Assembly (NCBI GenBank): GCA_033763835.1
Contig: JANRJS010000038.1
Coordinates: forward strand, 1-64,000
DNA: 64,000 bases
Direction: 5' to 3'
Source: JAPKYZ01 sp033763835
GTDB taxonomy: Bacteria > Acidobacteriota > Terriglobia > Bryobacterales > Bryobacteraceae
Positions 51,799 through 59,840 of the stretch are shown one piece after another. A program made the translations under genes and the position numbers. Each line of letters begins with the position of its first letter. Position 1 is the first letter of the stretch. Under the pieces are notes generated by a model. The model saw only the letters and a list, made by a program, of their open reading frames with translations, was not told where the DNA came from and did not search any database.

Positions 51799-53244
51799 AT
51801 GGATGCTTTAGATCCAAAGCCGATCCGGCTCTCCGAGCTTGTCTCCGCTCTGTCTTACGCGCTCGATCTTGTCGAAGGCCAGCCGGCGGGCCATGCGGTG
51901 CGTACGTGCCTGATCGGGATGCGGATCGCCGAGGCGCTCGGCTTGAACGAAGTGGTCAAGCGCGACCTGTACTTCGCGCTGCTCCTCAAGGACGCCGGTT
52001 GCTCGTCGAATGCCACGCGAATGTGCCAGATCGTGGCCGGCGACGAGATTTCGGCGAAGGCGGCCGTGAGGACGACGGACTGGACGAAGAAGGGTTGGGA
52101 GAACATCAAGTACGCTTGGACGCATATTGCGCCGGGCGCGCCACTCCTCGCAAAGCTCAAGAAGATCGCCGAGACCGCGATTCATCAGAAGCCGCAGACC
52201 AAGGAACTGGTACAAATCCGCTGCGAACGCGGAGCTTCGATCGCCCTCGAAATGGGCTTCTCCGAGGCGACCGCCGATGCAATCCGTTCACTCGACGAGC
52301 ACTGGAACGGAGGCGGCTATCCCGATGGACTGGTGGGCGAGGAGATTCCGCTGCTTGCGCGCATTCTCAACTTGAGCCAGACGCTCGAGGTGTATTGGCG
52401 GGAGCGCGAGGCGGGCGCGGCGGTACGCGTGGCGCTCGAGCGGTCGAAGCGCTGGTTCGACCCGAAGCTCGCGAAGATGGCGGCGCGGCTCGGCAAGGAA
52501 GGGAAGCTGTTCCACGGTTTGGCGGAGGAGTCGCGCTTGCGGCCGATGCTCGAAGAATTCGAACCCACCGCGGACTCGCGCCCCCTCACCGACGAGCGCA
52601 TCGATTCGATCTGCGCGGCTTTCGCGAGCGTCGTCGACGCGAAATCGCCGTACACGTTCCGGCATTCGCTGGGCGTTACGTCGGCGGCGATGGCGATCGC
52701 ACAACGATTGGAACTGCCCGCCGCGACGCAGACGATGGTCCGCCGCGCGGCGCTCCTGCACGACGCGGGCAAGCTGAGCGTGCCGAACTCGATTCTCGAA
52801 AAGCCGGGCAAGCTCGACGCCGCCGAGTGGCTGGTTATTAAGCGGCACCCCTACTACACCCAGGAGATTCTGAACCGCATTCCGGGCTTCGAAGAATTGG
52901 CGGAAGTAGCCGCGTCGCATCACGAGAAGCTCGACGGCACGGGTTATTGGCGCGGATTGATGGCGCAACAGATGCCGTTGCCGTCGCGGCTTTTGGTGGT
53001 TGCCGACATCTACGACGCGTTGGCCGCCAAGCGGCCGTACCGGGACGCTTTGCCGCCCGACACCGTGTTCGGGATTCTCGGCAAAGACGTTCCGCACGCG
53101 CTCGACGCGACTTGTGTGGCGGCGCTCAAAGAAAGTGTGTACGGCGGAGAGCTCGAGATGATCGAGAATCTGCGCAACTTGCACGCCATGATCCAGAGGG
53201 AGCAGTACGGTGCGGTCTGCGAAGTACCGCAAACGGCGGTGTAG
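51799..53244 (+). CDS. HD-GYP domain protein with a degenerate N-terminal HD-like domain
   Basis: A 481-aa cytoplasmic protein. The C-terminal HD-GYP phosphodiesterase part (about 275-445) shows FRHSLGVTSAAMAIAQRL, LLHDAGKLSVPNSILEKP, HPYYTQEIL, ASHHEKLDGTGYWRGL and LVVADIYDALAAKRPYR, a complete metal site for cyclic di-GMP hydrolysis. The N-terminal part resembles a second HD-GYP domain, but its HD pair reads LLKDAGCSSNA and the GYP region HWNGGGYPDGL. ATG 51799 is preferred because longer versions run into the divergent FadL gene. Confidence 0.82.
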   Translation: MDALDPKPIRLSELVSALSYALDLVEGQPAGHAVRTCLIGMRIAEALGLNEVVKRDLYFALLLKDAGCSSNATRMCQIVAGDEISAKAAVRTTDWTKKGWENIKYAWTHIAPGAPLLAKLKKIAETAIHQKPQTKELVQIRCERGASIALEMGFSEATADAIRSLDEHWNGGGYPDGLVGEEIPLLARILNLSQTLEVYWREREAGAAVRVALERSKRWFDPKLAKMAARLGKEGKLFHGLAEESRLRPMLEEFEPTADSRPLTDERIDSICAAFASVVDAKSPYTFRHSLGVTSAAMAIAQRLELPAATQTMVRRAALLHDAGKLSVPNSILEKPGKLDAAEWLVIKRHPYYTQEILNRIPGFEELAEVAASHHEKLDGTGYWRGLMAQQMPLPSRLLVVADIYDALAAKRPYRDALPPDTVFGILGKDVPHALDATCVAALKESVYGGELEMIENLRNLHAMIQREQYGAVCEVPQTAV

Positions 53245-53291
53245 CCAAAGTAGAAGCCTGTTGCGGTACACTATGAAGTTGGCGTGACAAC

Positions 53292-53313
53292 CCCGGGCGG
53301 CTTTGCGTCCGGG
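53292..53313 (+). promoter_or_regulatory. Leader hairpin before yceD-rpmF-plsX
   Basis: CCCGGGCG (53292-53299) pairs with CGTCCGGG (53306-53313) through eight pairs including one G-U, with a 6-base loop. It lies 18 nt before the yceD ATG and just ahead of its GGGAGGTG ribosome site. A possible -10 (TACACT, 53267-53272) is upstream. The hairpin may affect translation or transcript stability. Confidence 0.35.
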
Positions 53314-53331
53314 TGTGGCCGGGAGGTGAAG

Positions 53332-53856
53332 ATGTTCTTGAATATCAGGGACATGGAGGTCCGGCCGCTTGTATTCGATCTCTCGTATTCGCCGGGCGAG
53401 ATCGATTTTCTCGACGAAGGTCTCTCGCAAACCGGGGATTTGCGCGTCGAAGGGCGTGCGGATTGGCTCGGGTCCGTCGAGGAAGTGCGCGTCCGGGGAT
53501 GGATCCGCGTTGACATGTCCGGCCCCTGTGAGCGGTGCCTGGAAGCGGCTCCGCTGCAAGTAGACCGAAAATTCGATCTGTTTTACCGGCCCGCGGGTTC
53601 AACGCCCGAAGCCGGAGAAGTGGCCCTGAAGGAAGGCGAAGTCGAAATCGGCTTCTACGAGGGCGACGGGCTTGATTTGACGGAAATTCTGCGGGAGCAG
53701 GTTTTGCTGGCGCTGCCGATGCAGCGATTGTGCCGGACCGATTGCCGGGGCTTGTGTCCTGTTTGCGGCGCGGACCGGAACCGGCAATCCTGTTCCTGTG
53801 TAACCGAAATCGCCGATGAACGTTGGGCGGCGCTTAGGGATTTTGCCGCACGATAG
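53332..53856 (+). CDS. yceD: YceD family protein (DUF177), Cys-rich
   Basis: A 174-aa protein. The DUF177 pattern includes GWIRVDMSGPCERCLEA and a C-terminal CRTDCRGLCPVCGADRN with CSC, probably a zinc-binding site. The ATG at 53332 has a strong Shine-Dalgarno sequence (GGGAGGTG). It is encoded just before rpmF and plsX, the conserved order in many bacteria; YceD relatives have been linked to 23S rRNA/ribosome assembly. Confidence 0.9.
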   Translation: MFLNIRDMEVRPLVFDLSYSPGEIDFLDEGLSQTGDLRVEGRADWLGSVEEVRVRGWIRVDMSGPCERCLEAAPLQVDRKFDLFYRPAGSTPEAGEVALKEGEVEIGFYEGDGLDLTEILREQVLLALPMQRLCRTDCRGLCPVCGADRNRQSCSCVTEIADERWAALRDFAAR

Positions 53857-53874
53857 ATTTTTTGAAGGAATACC

Positions 53875-54063
53875 ATGCCGAATCCGAAACGGAGACACTC
53901 GAAGCGGCGCACGTCCACGCGGCGCGCGCACGACTTTCTGCGCGCCTATAACATTTCCGAGTGCGCGAACTGCCAGGAGCCGAAAATCCCGCACCGCGCT
54001 TGCCCCTATTGCGGCCATTACAAAGGCCGTGAAGTAGTGGAAGTGCAGGCGCAGGCCGCCTAG
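53875..54063 (+). CDS. rpmF: Ribosomal protein bL32
   Basis: A 62-aa basic protein. The N-terminal MPNPKRRHSKRRTSTRRAHD is typical of L32. The zinc-ribbon cysteines are present as CANCQEPK and CPYCGHYKG (C+ form). It belongs to the large ribosomal subunit near the exit tunnel. GAAGGAA before the ATG acts as ribosome site; the gene lies 18 bp after yceD and 36 bp before plsX. Confidence 0.97.
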   Translation: MPNPKRRHSKRRTSTRRAHDFLRAYNISECANCQEPKIPHRACPYCGHYKGREVVEVQAQAA

Positions 54064-54099
54064 TTCCCGGAAATACCGCCCACGCCACTGAAACCGGAC

Positions 54100-55131
54100 A
54101 TGCTCACGATCGCGCTCGACGCCATGGGTGGCGACCACGCGCCCAAGGCGGAAGTCGAGGGAGCGTTGCGTGCCGTCCGTCAACTGGGTTTGCGGGTAAT
54201 TCTGGTTGGCAAAGAAGACGTGCTGAAGCGCGAATTGCGCCAGCACGATTACGCCGGACTGCCGATCGAAATTCGCCACGCGAGCGAAGTTGTCACGATG
54301 GAAGACTCCGCCGCGAAAGCCATGCGGCAGAAGCGCGACAGCTCCATCCGCGTGGCGTGCCGTTTGGTGCGGGAAGGCGCGGCGCACGGCGTCGTGTCGG
54401 CGGGTAACACCGGCGCGGTGATGGCCGTCTCGAAGACGGTGCAGGGTATGGTGCCGGGGGTGGACCGCCCGGCGCTCGCCACCGCGTTTCCAACCTTGAA
54501 GGGCACTCCCGCCGTGATGGTCGACGTAGGCGCGAACGTCGATTCCTCCCCGGCGATGCTCGCGCAGTTCGCGCTGATGGGAGAGGTCTACTCGCGCGTG
54601 ATTTTCGGGATCCGGCGGCCGCGGGTCGGGTTGCTTTCGATCGGCGAAGAGGAGCACAAAGGCAACGAGTTGACGCGCCAAGCCACTCCGCTGCTCAAAA
54701 GTCTCCCCATCGACTTCATCGGCAATGTCGAAGGCCGGGACGTGTACACCGGCCACGCCGACGTACTGGTGTGCGACGGCTTTATCGGCAACGTGGCACT
54801 GAAGGTTTCCGAAGGCATCGTAGACGTGATCAAGCAAATGCTGCGCGAGTCGCTTGAAGCGACCATCACGCGGCAGATCGGCGCGGTGCTGGCTCGCAAT
54901 GGGTTTTCGGATTTCAAGCGCCGCATGGATTACTCGGAGTATGGCGGCGCTCCGCTCATGGGCGTCAAGGGCGTGACGATCATCTGTCACGGACGCTCGA
55001 ACGCTAACGCGATCAAGAACGCCATCCGCGTGGCGGCGGAGTATGCGGGGGGCGGCATCAACCGGCGTCTCGAAGAAGAACTCGCGCAGTGGCACGCTCC
55101 GGCCGCGGTCTCCGCGCACGGCGCCGACTGA
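54100..55131 (+). CDS. plsX: Phosphate acyltransferase PlsX
   Basis: A 343-aa enzyme making acyl-phosphate from acyl-ACP for phospholipid synthesis. It has TIALDAMGGDHAPKAEVEGA at the N-terminus, VSAGNTGAVMAV, ALATAFPTLKGTPAVMVDVG, RPRVGLLSIGEEEHKGN, NVEGRDVYTGHADVLVCDGF and GVKGVTIICHGRSN. Length is standard. It ends the yceD-rpmF-plsX run; the DsbD-like gene starts 16 bp later from its own -10-like box. Confidence 0.97.
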   Translation: MLTIALDAMGGDHAPKAEVEGALRAVRQLGLRVILVGKEDVLKRELRQHDYAGLPIEIRHASEVVTMEDSAAKAMRQKRDSSIRVACRLVREGAAHGVVSAGNTGAVMAVSKTVQGMVPGVDRPALATAFPTLKGTPAVMVDVGANVDSSPAMLAQFALMGEVYSRVIFGIRRPRVGLLSIGEEEHKGNELTRQATPLLKSLPIDFIGNVEGRDVYTGHADVLVCDGFIGNVALKVSEGIVDVIKQMLRESLEATITRQIGAVLARNGFSDFKRRMDYSEYGGAPLMGVKGVTIICHGRSNANAIKNAIRVAAEYAGGGINRRLEEELAQWHAPAAVSAHGAD

Positions 55132-55135
55132 CGGC

Positions 55136-55141
55136 TACGAT
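55136..55141 (+). promoter_or_regulatory. TACGAT -10-like box before the dsbD-like gene
   Basis: TACGAT lies in CTACGATAG and ends 6 nt before the ATG at 55148. GAGGG between them is too close to the ATG (2 nt or less) for a usual Shine-Dalgarno spacing, so a leaderless start is likely. Confidence 0.35.
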
Positions 55142-55147
55142 AGAGGG

Positions 55148-56938
55148 ATGCGCCTCTTTGCGCTGACCCTCGCTGCGCTTCCCGCTCTCTATTCGCAGAA
55201 ACTCGATCCGATTCAGTGGTCCGCCGCGGGCCAGGACGGATTTCTCGTCGAGGTTCGCGTCAAGATGGACCCGGGCTGGCACCTTTACTCCTTGACCACG
55301 CCGCGCCCGCCGATCGCGACAACGGCGAAAGTGGAAGGCGTCGAGGTGGAGTCCTACCAACCCGCCCCGACGAAGAAGCTCGACCCGAATTTCGGCGTTC
55401 AGACGGAGACCTTCGAGGGCGAGGTTAGCTTTTACCTTAAGGGCGCGGGGCCGATGCCCACCGCAGTGAACGTGCGCTATCAGGCCTGCGACGACAAGCA
55501 ATGCCTGCCGCCGCGCCGGAAGACGGTGGAAGTAACTAAGGCAAGTGCGGCGCTCGCCATTCCGAGCGGCCATTCGAAGATCGCGGCGCCCGCCGCATCC
55601 CCCGCTTCGAGTTCGACCGCTCCGCCTCCCGCAAAACCCGCGGAACAAGGCTTGGGGCAGTTTCTCGCCATCGCGTTCGGGTTCGGGCTCGCGGCGATCT
55701 TCACGCCTTGCGTGTTCCCGATGATCCCGATCACGATGTCGTTTTTTCTCGGCCAATCGGAGGGACGCAGCCGGGGACAGCAGATCGCGCAAGCTTTGAT
55801 TTTCTGCTTGGGAATCGTGTTTTTGTTTACATTGCTGGGTTTCTCGTTGACGGCCCTCCTGGGGCCGTTCGGCGTGGTGCAAATCGCCTCCAATCCGTGG
55901 GTGAACTCGTTCATCGCGGCGATCTTCGTCGCGCTGGCGTTCAGCTTGTTCGGTGCGTACGAGATCCAATTGCCGTCGGGATTGCTGACGAAGTTGAACG
56001 CCGCCTCCAACTCGGGCGGTACGATCGGGACGCTGCTGATGGGCTTGACGTTCTCGCTCACCTCGTTTGCGTGCGTGGGGCCGTTTGTCGGGACCCTGTT
56101 GGCGGCGTCGGTGTCCGAAAACAAGTTGCAACCGACGCTCGGGATGATGTCGTTTGCCAGCGGGCTGGCATTGCCGTTCTTCTTTCTGGCGCTCTTTCCT
56201 TCGGTGCTCCAGAAGCTGCCTCGCTCCGGCGCGTGGATGATGCGGATCAAGATCGTATTCGGGTTCGTGATCCTCGCGGCGGCGCTGAAGTACCTGGCGA
56301 ACGTCGATCAGGTGTTGCAGTGGGGATTTCTAACGCGGGAGCGGTTTATCGCCGCCTGGTTCGTGCTGTTTACGCTGCCGGGCTTGTATTTGTTGGGCTT
56401 GTTGCCGATGGAGGGCATCAAGCGAGACGAACCCGTGGGGGTGGGGCGATTGCTCACTGGCGCGGCGTTCGCGATCTTCGCCTTTAGTCTGCTGCCGGGG
56501 ATGTTTGGCGGGAAGCTCGGCGAATTGGACGCCTACGTTCCGCTAGCGGCGGAGTCGAGCGTCGCGTCGCCATCCGGCGAAAAGCTCGCGTGGATGAAGA
56601 ACGATTTGCCAGGCGCGCTCGCCAAGGCGAAGGCGGAAGGCAAGTTGGTGTTCGTCAATTTCACCGGTTACGCTTGCACCAACTGCCATTGGATGAAGGC
56701 CAATATGTTCCCACGGCCCGAGATTCGGGAAGCGCTTTCGAAGTTCGTGCTGGTCGAGATTTACACCGACGGAGCGGACGCCGTAAGCGAGGCGAACCAG
56801 AAGATGCAAGAGACGAAGTTCCAGACCGTAGCGATTCCGCTGTACGCGATTCTCGATGCCGACGAACGGGTGGTGGCGACGTTCCCTGGAATCACGAAAG
56901 ATCCAGCGGAGTATCTGGCGTTTCTGAATCGCAGCTAA
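55148..56938 (+). CDS. dsbD: DsbD-like protein-disulfide reductase (thiol:disulfide interchange)
   Basis: A 596-aa three-part protein. A signal peptide (1-16) leads to an N-terminal DsbD-alpha-like domain with Cys114 and Cys119 (CDDKQC). A membrane domain of about eight helices has Cys188 in FTPCVFPMIPIT and Cys309 in TSFACVGPF. The C-terminal thioredoxin-like domain (about 480-590) has CTNC at 510-513. This is the full set of cysteine pairs needed to carry electrons from cytoplasmic thioredoxin to periplasmic partners such as cytochrome-maturation proteins, which fits the c-type heme proteins encoded nearby. Confidence 0.9.
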   Translation: MRLFALTLAALPALYSQKLDPIQWSAAGQDGFLVEVRVKMDPGWHLYSLTTPRPPIATTAKVEGVEVESYQPAPTKKLDPNFGVQTETFEGEVSFYLKGAGPMPTAVNVRYQACDDKQCLPPRRKTVEVTKASAALAIPSGHSKIAAPAASPASSSTAPPPAKPAEQGLGQFLAIAFGFGLAAIFTPCVFPMIPITMSFFLGQSEGRSRGQQIAQALIFCLGIVFLFTLLGFSLTALLGPFGVVQIASNPWVNSFIAAIFVALAFSLFGAYEIQLPSGLLTKLNAASNSGGTIGTLLMGLTFSLTSFACVGPFVGTLLAASVSENKLQPTLGMMSFASGLALPFFFLALFPSVLQKLPRSGAWMMRIKIVFGFVILAAALKYLANVDQVLQWGFLTRERFIAAWFVLFTLPGLYLLGLLPMEGIKRDEPVGVGRLLTGAAFAIFAFSLLPGMFGGKLGELDAYVPLAAESSVASPSGEKLAWMKNDLPGALAKAKAEGKLVFVNFTGYACTNCHWMKANMFPRPEIREALSKFVLVEIYTDGADAVSEANQKMQETKFQTVAIPLYAILDADERVVATFPGITKDPAEYLAFLNRS

Positions 56939-57408
56939 TCGTCGAGCCGGAATTTAGCGTCGAGGCACTCGTCGAGCGTCATGTCGGGCTCGGCGGGGAT
57001 CGCTTTCTTCGGAAGGCCGGTCTGGTCTAGAGCGAGTTCGCGCCCGTCGGCCCACGTTTCTTCCCATCGCAGGCGAGCGCCGCGCCGGACACTCGGGTAG
57101 CGCTTGAAGAGCTTCTTGATGCGGAATTGCTGTTCCGCGATGGTGTCGATCCAGCTTCGGGAGCGGCGTTCCGGCTGATACCGCCATTTCAAGATATGGG
57201 CGATCAGAACGCCCGCCCGGTTGTCGGCTTGGTCGTGATTGCTTTGGCTCAAACCTTCCACTTCTTCGACGAGGGCGTCGAAGTCGATTTCGTCGAAGCG
57301 GCGCTCGCGGAGAAGTTGCGCGGTCTCCTCGGCCCAGGCCGCGCCGTCGGCGTGATATAGCTCGGCGTTGGCGGATGCGGGATTCGCCGTCGCGGTGGGG
57401 CTGGCCAT
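56935..57408 (-). CDS. DUF29 domain protein
   Basis: A 157-aa protein with the DUF29 pattern: LYHADGAAWAEETAQLLRER, FDEIDFDALVEEVEGL, LIAHILKWRYQPERR, SWIDTIAEQQFRIKKLF and a PSVRR stretch. The function of DUF29 is not known. It starts 4 bp after the end of fliJ and so may be read with the flagellar operon, although nothing ties it to motility. It converges on dsbD with a 4-bp overlap. Confidence 0.85.
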   Translation of the reverse strand: MASPTATANPASANAELYHADGAAWAEETAQLLRERRFDEIDFDALVEEVEGLSQSNHDQADNRAGVLIAHILKWRYQPERRSRSWIDTIAEQQFRIKKLFKRYPSVRRGARLRWEETWADGRELALDQTGLPKKAIPAEPDMTLDECLDAKFRLDD

Positions 57409-57412
57409 GCCC

Positions 57413-57865
57413 TCAACCTACCATGCGGCGGCCGGATTGCGAACGGTTCCCGGCGGCCAACCGGGCGCGAAAAGCGTCGGCGGCGAGTTCTTCGAGTTCG
57501 CGCTCCATCTCCGCCGTCCATTCGGACCACCGGCGGCTACGCAGCTTTTCGAGCAGTTCGCACTTGCGTTTGGCTTCGATTAGTTGGGTGCGCCTCCGGT
57601 CGAGTTCCTTTTCGACCGCCGTTACCTGCTCGCGAAGGCGTAGGCGGACCTTGGCGAGGAAGCGGTCGAAATCCTCGCGGGCGCGCAATTCGACGACGCT
57701 GCCGTTGGCGGCGTAGGAGGCGTCTCGCTTGCGCCCATTGTCGGCCAACTCGCGCAAGAGTTCCGCGCGGCGGGCGGCGGTGAGATCGAGCGCGCGTTGC
57801 GCCGAATCGAGTTCCGTGCGCCGGAAGGCGAGCACGCGTTCGAGAGGGAAAAAGAATCGCTTCAT
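57413..57865 (-). CDS. fliJ: Flagellar export chaperone FliJ-like protein
   Basis: A 150-aa, mostly helical, charged protein with FFPLERVLAFRRTELDSAQR at the N-terminus, the FliJ coiled-coil signature, and long heptad stretches (LRLREQVTAVEKELDRRRTQ). FliJ forms the stalk of the flagellar type III export ATPase. Sequence conservation is low in this family; the place immediately after fliI, with a 4-bp overlap, gives most of the support. Confidence 0.8.
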   Translation of the reverse strand: MKRFFFPLERVLAFRRTELDSAQRALDLTAARRAELLRELADNGRKRDASYAANGSVVELRAREDFDRFLAKVRLRLREQVTAVEKELDRRRTQLIEAKRKCELLEKLRSRRWSEWTAEMERELEELAADAFRARLAAGNRSQSGRRMVG

Positions 57866-59193
57866 GCACCCACCAATTGCGCCGACAGGCGGCGCATACG
57901 TTCGTTAGTTTCGGGTAGCGCCGAACGTTCGAGCGAATCCTGGCGCAGGAAAGAATCGATTTCGCCGCGCAGACGGATCGCCAAGTCGAGTTTGGGATTC
58001 GCGCCCGAAACGTAAGCCCCGAGATTCACCAGATCGGAGGACCTCCGGTACTCGGCGAGCGCCTCCCGTAGCGCTTGCGAAGCGCGCTTCTCGGAAGCGG
58101 AGTGCAACTTGCCCGCCAGACGCGACACCGATTGCAGAATGTCGATGGCCGGATAGTGCCCGGCCTGCCCCAAATCGCGCGACAGCATGATGTGGCCGTC
58201 CAAAATCGAGCGCACCGCGTCGCAAATGGGCTCGTTGAAATCGTCGCCGTCGACCAGTACGGTAAAGAAACCCGTAATCGAGCCTTTCGGGAAGCAACCG
58301 GCGCGTTCGCAAATCTTAGGTAGCAAACTGAACACGCTGGGAGTGTATCCCTTCTGCGATGGAGGCTCGCCCGCCGCAAGCCCGATCTCGCGCTGCGCCA
58401 TCGCGAGGCGCGTGACGGAATCGACCACCAGCAGGACGTTCTTGCCGCAGTCGCGAAAATAATCGGCGATGGCGAGCGCCACGAAGCAAGCGCGCAGACG
58501 CAGCGGCGCCGGTTGATCGGAGGTCGCGCACACCACCACGGACTTTTTCAAGCCTTCGGGACCCAGTTCGTGATCCATGAAATCGCGCACTTCCCGGTTG
58601 CGTTCGCCGATTAGCGCGATCACCGTAACGTCCGACTCGCTGTTGCGGGCCATCGCGCCGACCAGTGTACTTTTGCCGACGCCCGATCCACCGAACAGCC
58701 CGATCCGTTGCCCCTTGCCGGTCGGCAGCAGACCGTCGATGGCGCGAATGCCGGTGACCAATTGCTCGCGAATGTGCTCGCGCTCCATCGGTCCGGGCGG
58801 AACCGCGTAGAGATCGTAGGCGGCGGATTCTTCGATCGGCGGCTTGCCGTCCATCGGTTGCCCGAAGCCGTCGAGCACCCGCCCCAGCAGGCCGGAGCCT
58901 ACGGACACCCGCGCGGCCTCGGGACGCGCAACGATCGTCGCGCCGAGTGGCAGGCCGCCCGTGTGTTCGAGAGGCATCGACAAAACGCGGCCCTCGCGGA
59001 AGCCCACCACTTGCGTCCGGACGGAGCGGCCATTCGGGATGAGCAGTTCGCAAAAGTCGCCGATGGCCGCGGCCGGGCCTCGGCTTTCGATTAGCAGTCC
59101 AACTTGATCGGTAACCGTCCCGGACCACCGCATCGCCGGAATCCGGTCGAGGGCTTTCAGATACGGTTCGGCGCTCCAGGCGGTCGCGGTCAT
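57862..59193 (-). CDS. fliI: Flagellum-specific ATPase FliI
   Basis: A 443-aa F1-beta-like ATPase of flagellar type III export. Walker A is FGGSGVGKS (about 167-175). Walker B is VLLVVDSVTRLA, and GERNREVRDF and PPSQKGYTPSVFSLLPKICE are typical. The frame is open upstream to 59793 in the fliH region, but the ATG at 59193 overlaps the fliH stop as ATGA and gives the usual FliI length. Confidence 0.96.
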   Translation of the reverse strand: MTATAWSAEPYLKALDRIPAMRWSGTVTDQVGLLIESRGPAAAIGDFCELLIPNGRSVRTQVVGFREGRVLSMPLEHTGGLPLGATIVARPEAARVSVGSGLLGRVLDGFGQPMDGKPPIEESAAYDLYAVPPGPMEREHIREQLVTGIRAIDGLLPTGKGQRIGLFGGSGVGKSTLVGAMARNSESDVTVIALIGERNREVRDFMDHELGPEGLKKSVVVCATSDQPAPLRLRACFVALAIADYFRDCGKNVLLVVDSVTRLAMAQREIGLAAGEPPSQKGYTPSVFSLLPKICERAGCFPKGSITGFFTVLVDGDDFNEPICDAVRSILDGHIMLSRDLGQAGHYPAIDILQSVSRLAGKLHSASEKRASQALREALAEYRRSSDLVNLGAYVSGANPKLDLAIRLRGEIDSFLRQDSLERSALPETNERMRRLSAQLVGA

Positions 59194-59840
59194 CGCCGTC
59201 TCCCCGCGCGGTCGGCAAGCCCGCGCTCCACTTCGTTTAATTGCGTCGCGATGGAAGCGTCGAGCGTCCCGCGATGGGTTTCGAAGATCGCCGATCCGGC
59301 TTCGAGTCCCAAGTCGCCTTCGACGGCGATCGATTCCGGCAACCCCAGGCGGCGCATCTCCGCCTCGACCCGGGCACGGTCCGTGGGATGCACGCGGACC
59401 TTGTATAGTTCGCGCGAATCCATCCGTTCGAGCGCGGAACGGACCAGTCCCAAAAGCGCTTCGGGATCGACGGTCAACTCCCGATGTAAGATCCGGCGCG
59501 CGATCTCGACGGACAGCCGCACCATTTCCTTTTCGGCGTCCGTGCGCAAGTGCCGCTTGGTCATGGCCAAATCCTCGACCGTGCGGGCCAGCCGTTCGAG
59601 CATCGGCTGCACGCGGGTCTGTGCGACCCGCTCCGCTTCGGCGAGACCCTCGGCGTGTCCCTGACGGCGAGCGGCCTCCGCCCGAGCATCGGCCTCCCGC
59701 TCCATCCATGCGATGCGCTCCGCTAGTTCCGCCGACGGCGCGGCCTCCGCCGGTCTCGCGGCGGCCGGCGGCGTAAACCCTAACCGCTGCCAATCGAGCG
59801 GCTGTACGGAAGCGGGTTCGCGGAGAATTTTAGACGACAT
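59190..59840 (-). CDS. fliH: Flagellar assembly protein FliH
   Basis: A 216-aa protein. An N-terminal Ala/Glu-rich helix region (about 35-80, with GHAEGLAEAERVAQ) is followed by the conserved C-terminal half (MVRLSVEIARRILHRELTVD, VHPTDRARVEAEMRRLG, GSAIFETHRGTLDASIATQL). FliH holds the export ATPase FliI and links it to the C-ring. It overlaps fliG by 11 bp and fliI by 4 bp. Confidence 0.92.
   Translation of the reverse strand: MSSKILREPASVQPLDWQRLGFTPPAAARPAEAAPSAELAERIAWMEREADARAEAARRQGHAEGLAEAERVAQTRVQPMLERLARTVEDLAMTKRHLRTDAEKEMVRLSVEIARRILHRELTVDPEALLGLVRSALERMDSRELYKVRVHPTDRARVEAEMRRLGLPESIAVEGDLGLEAGSAIFETHRGTLDASIATQLNEVERGLADRAGRRR

Noticed and set aside
53267..53272. TACACT before the ATG at 53273 as another leaderless start
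   Set aside because: The ATG is too close to the box and out of place; yceD has its own strong ribosome site at 53332.
57862..59793. 643-codon version of fliI
   Set aside because: The extra 200 codons overlap fliH in another frame; normal FliI length and the ATGA overlap support 59193.
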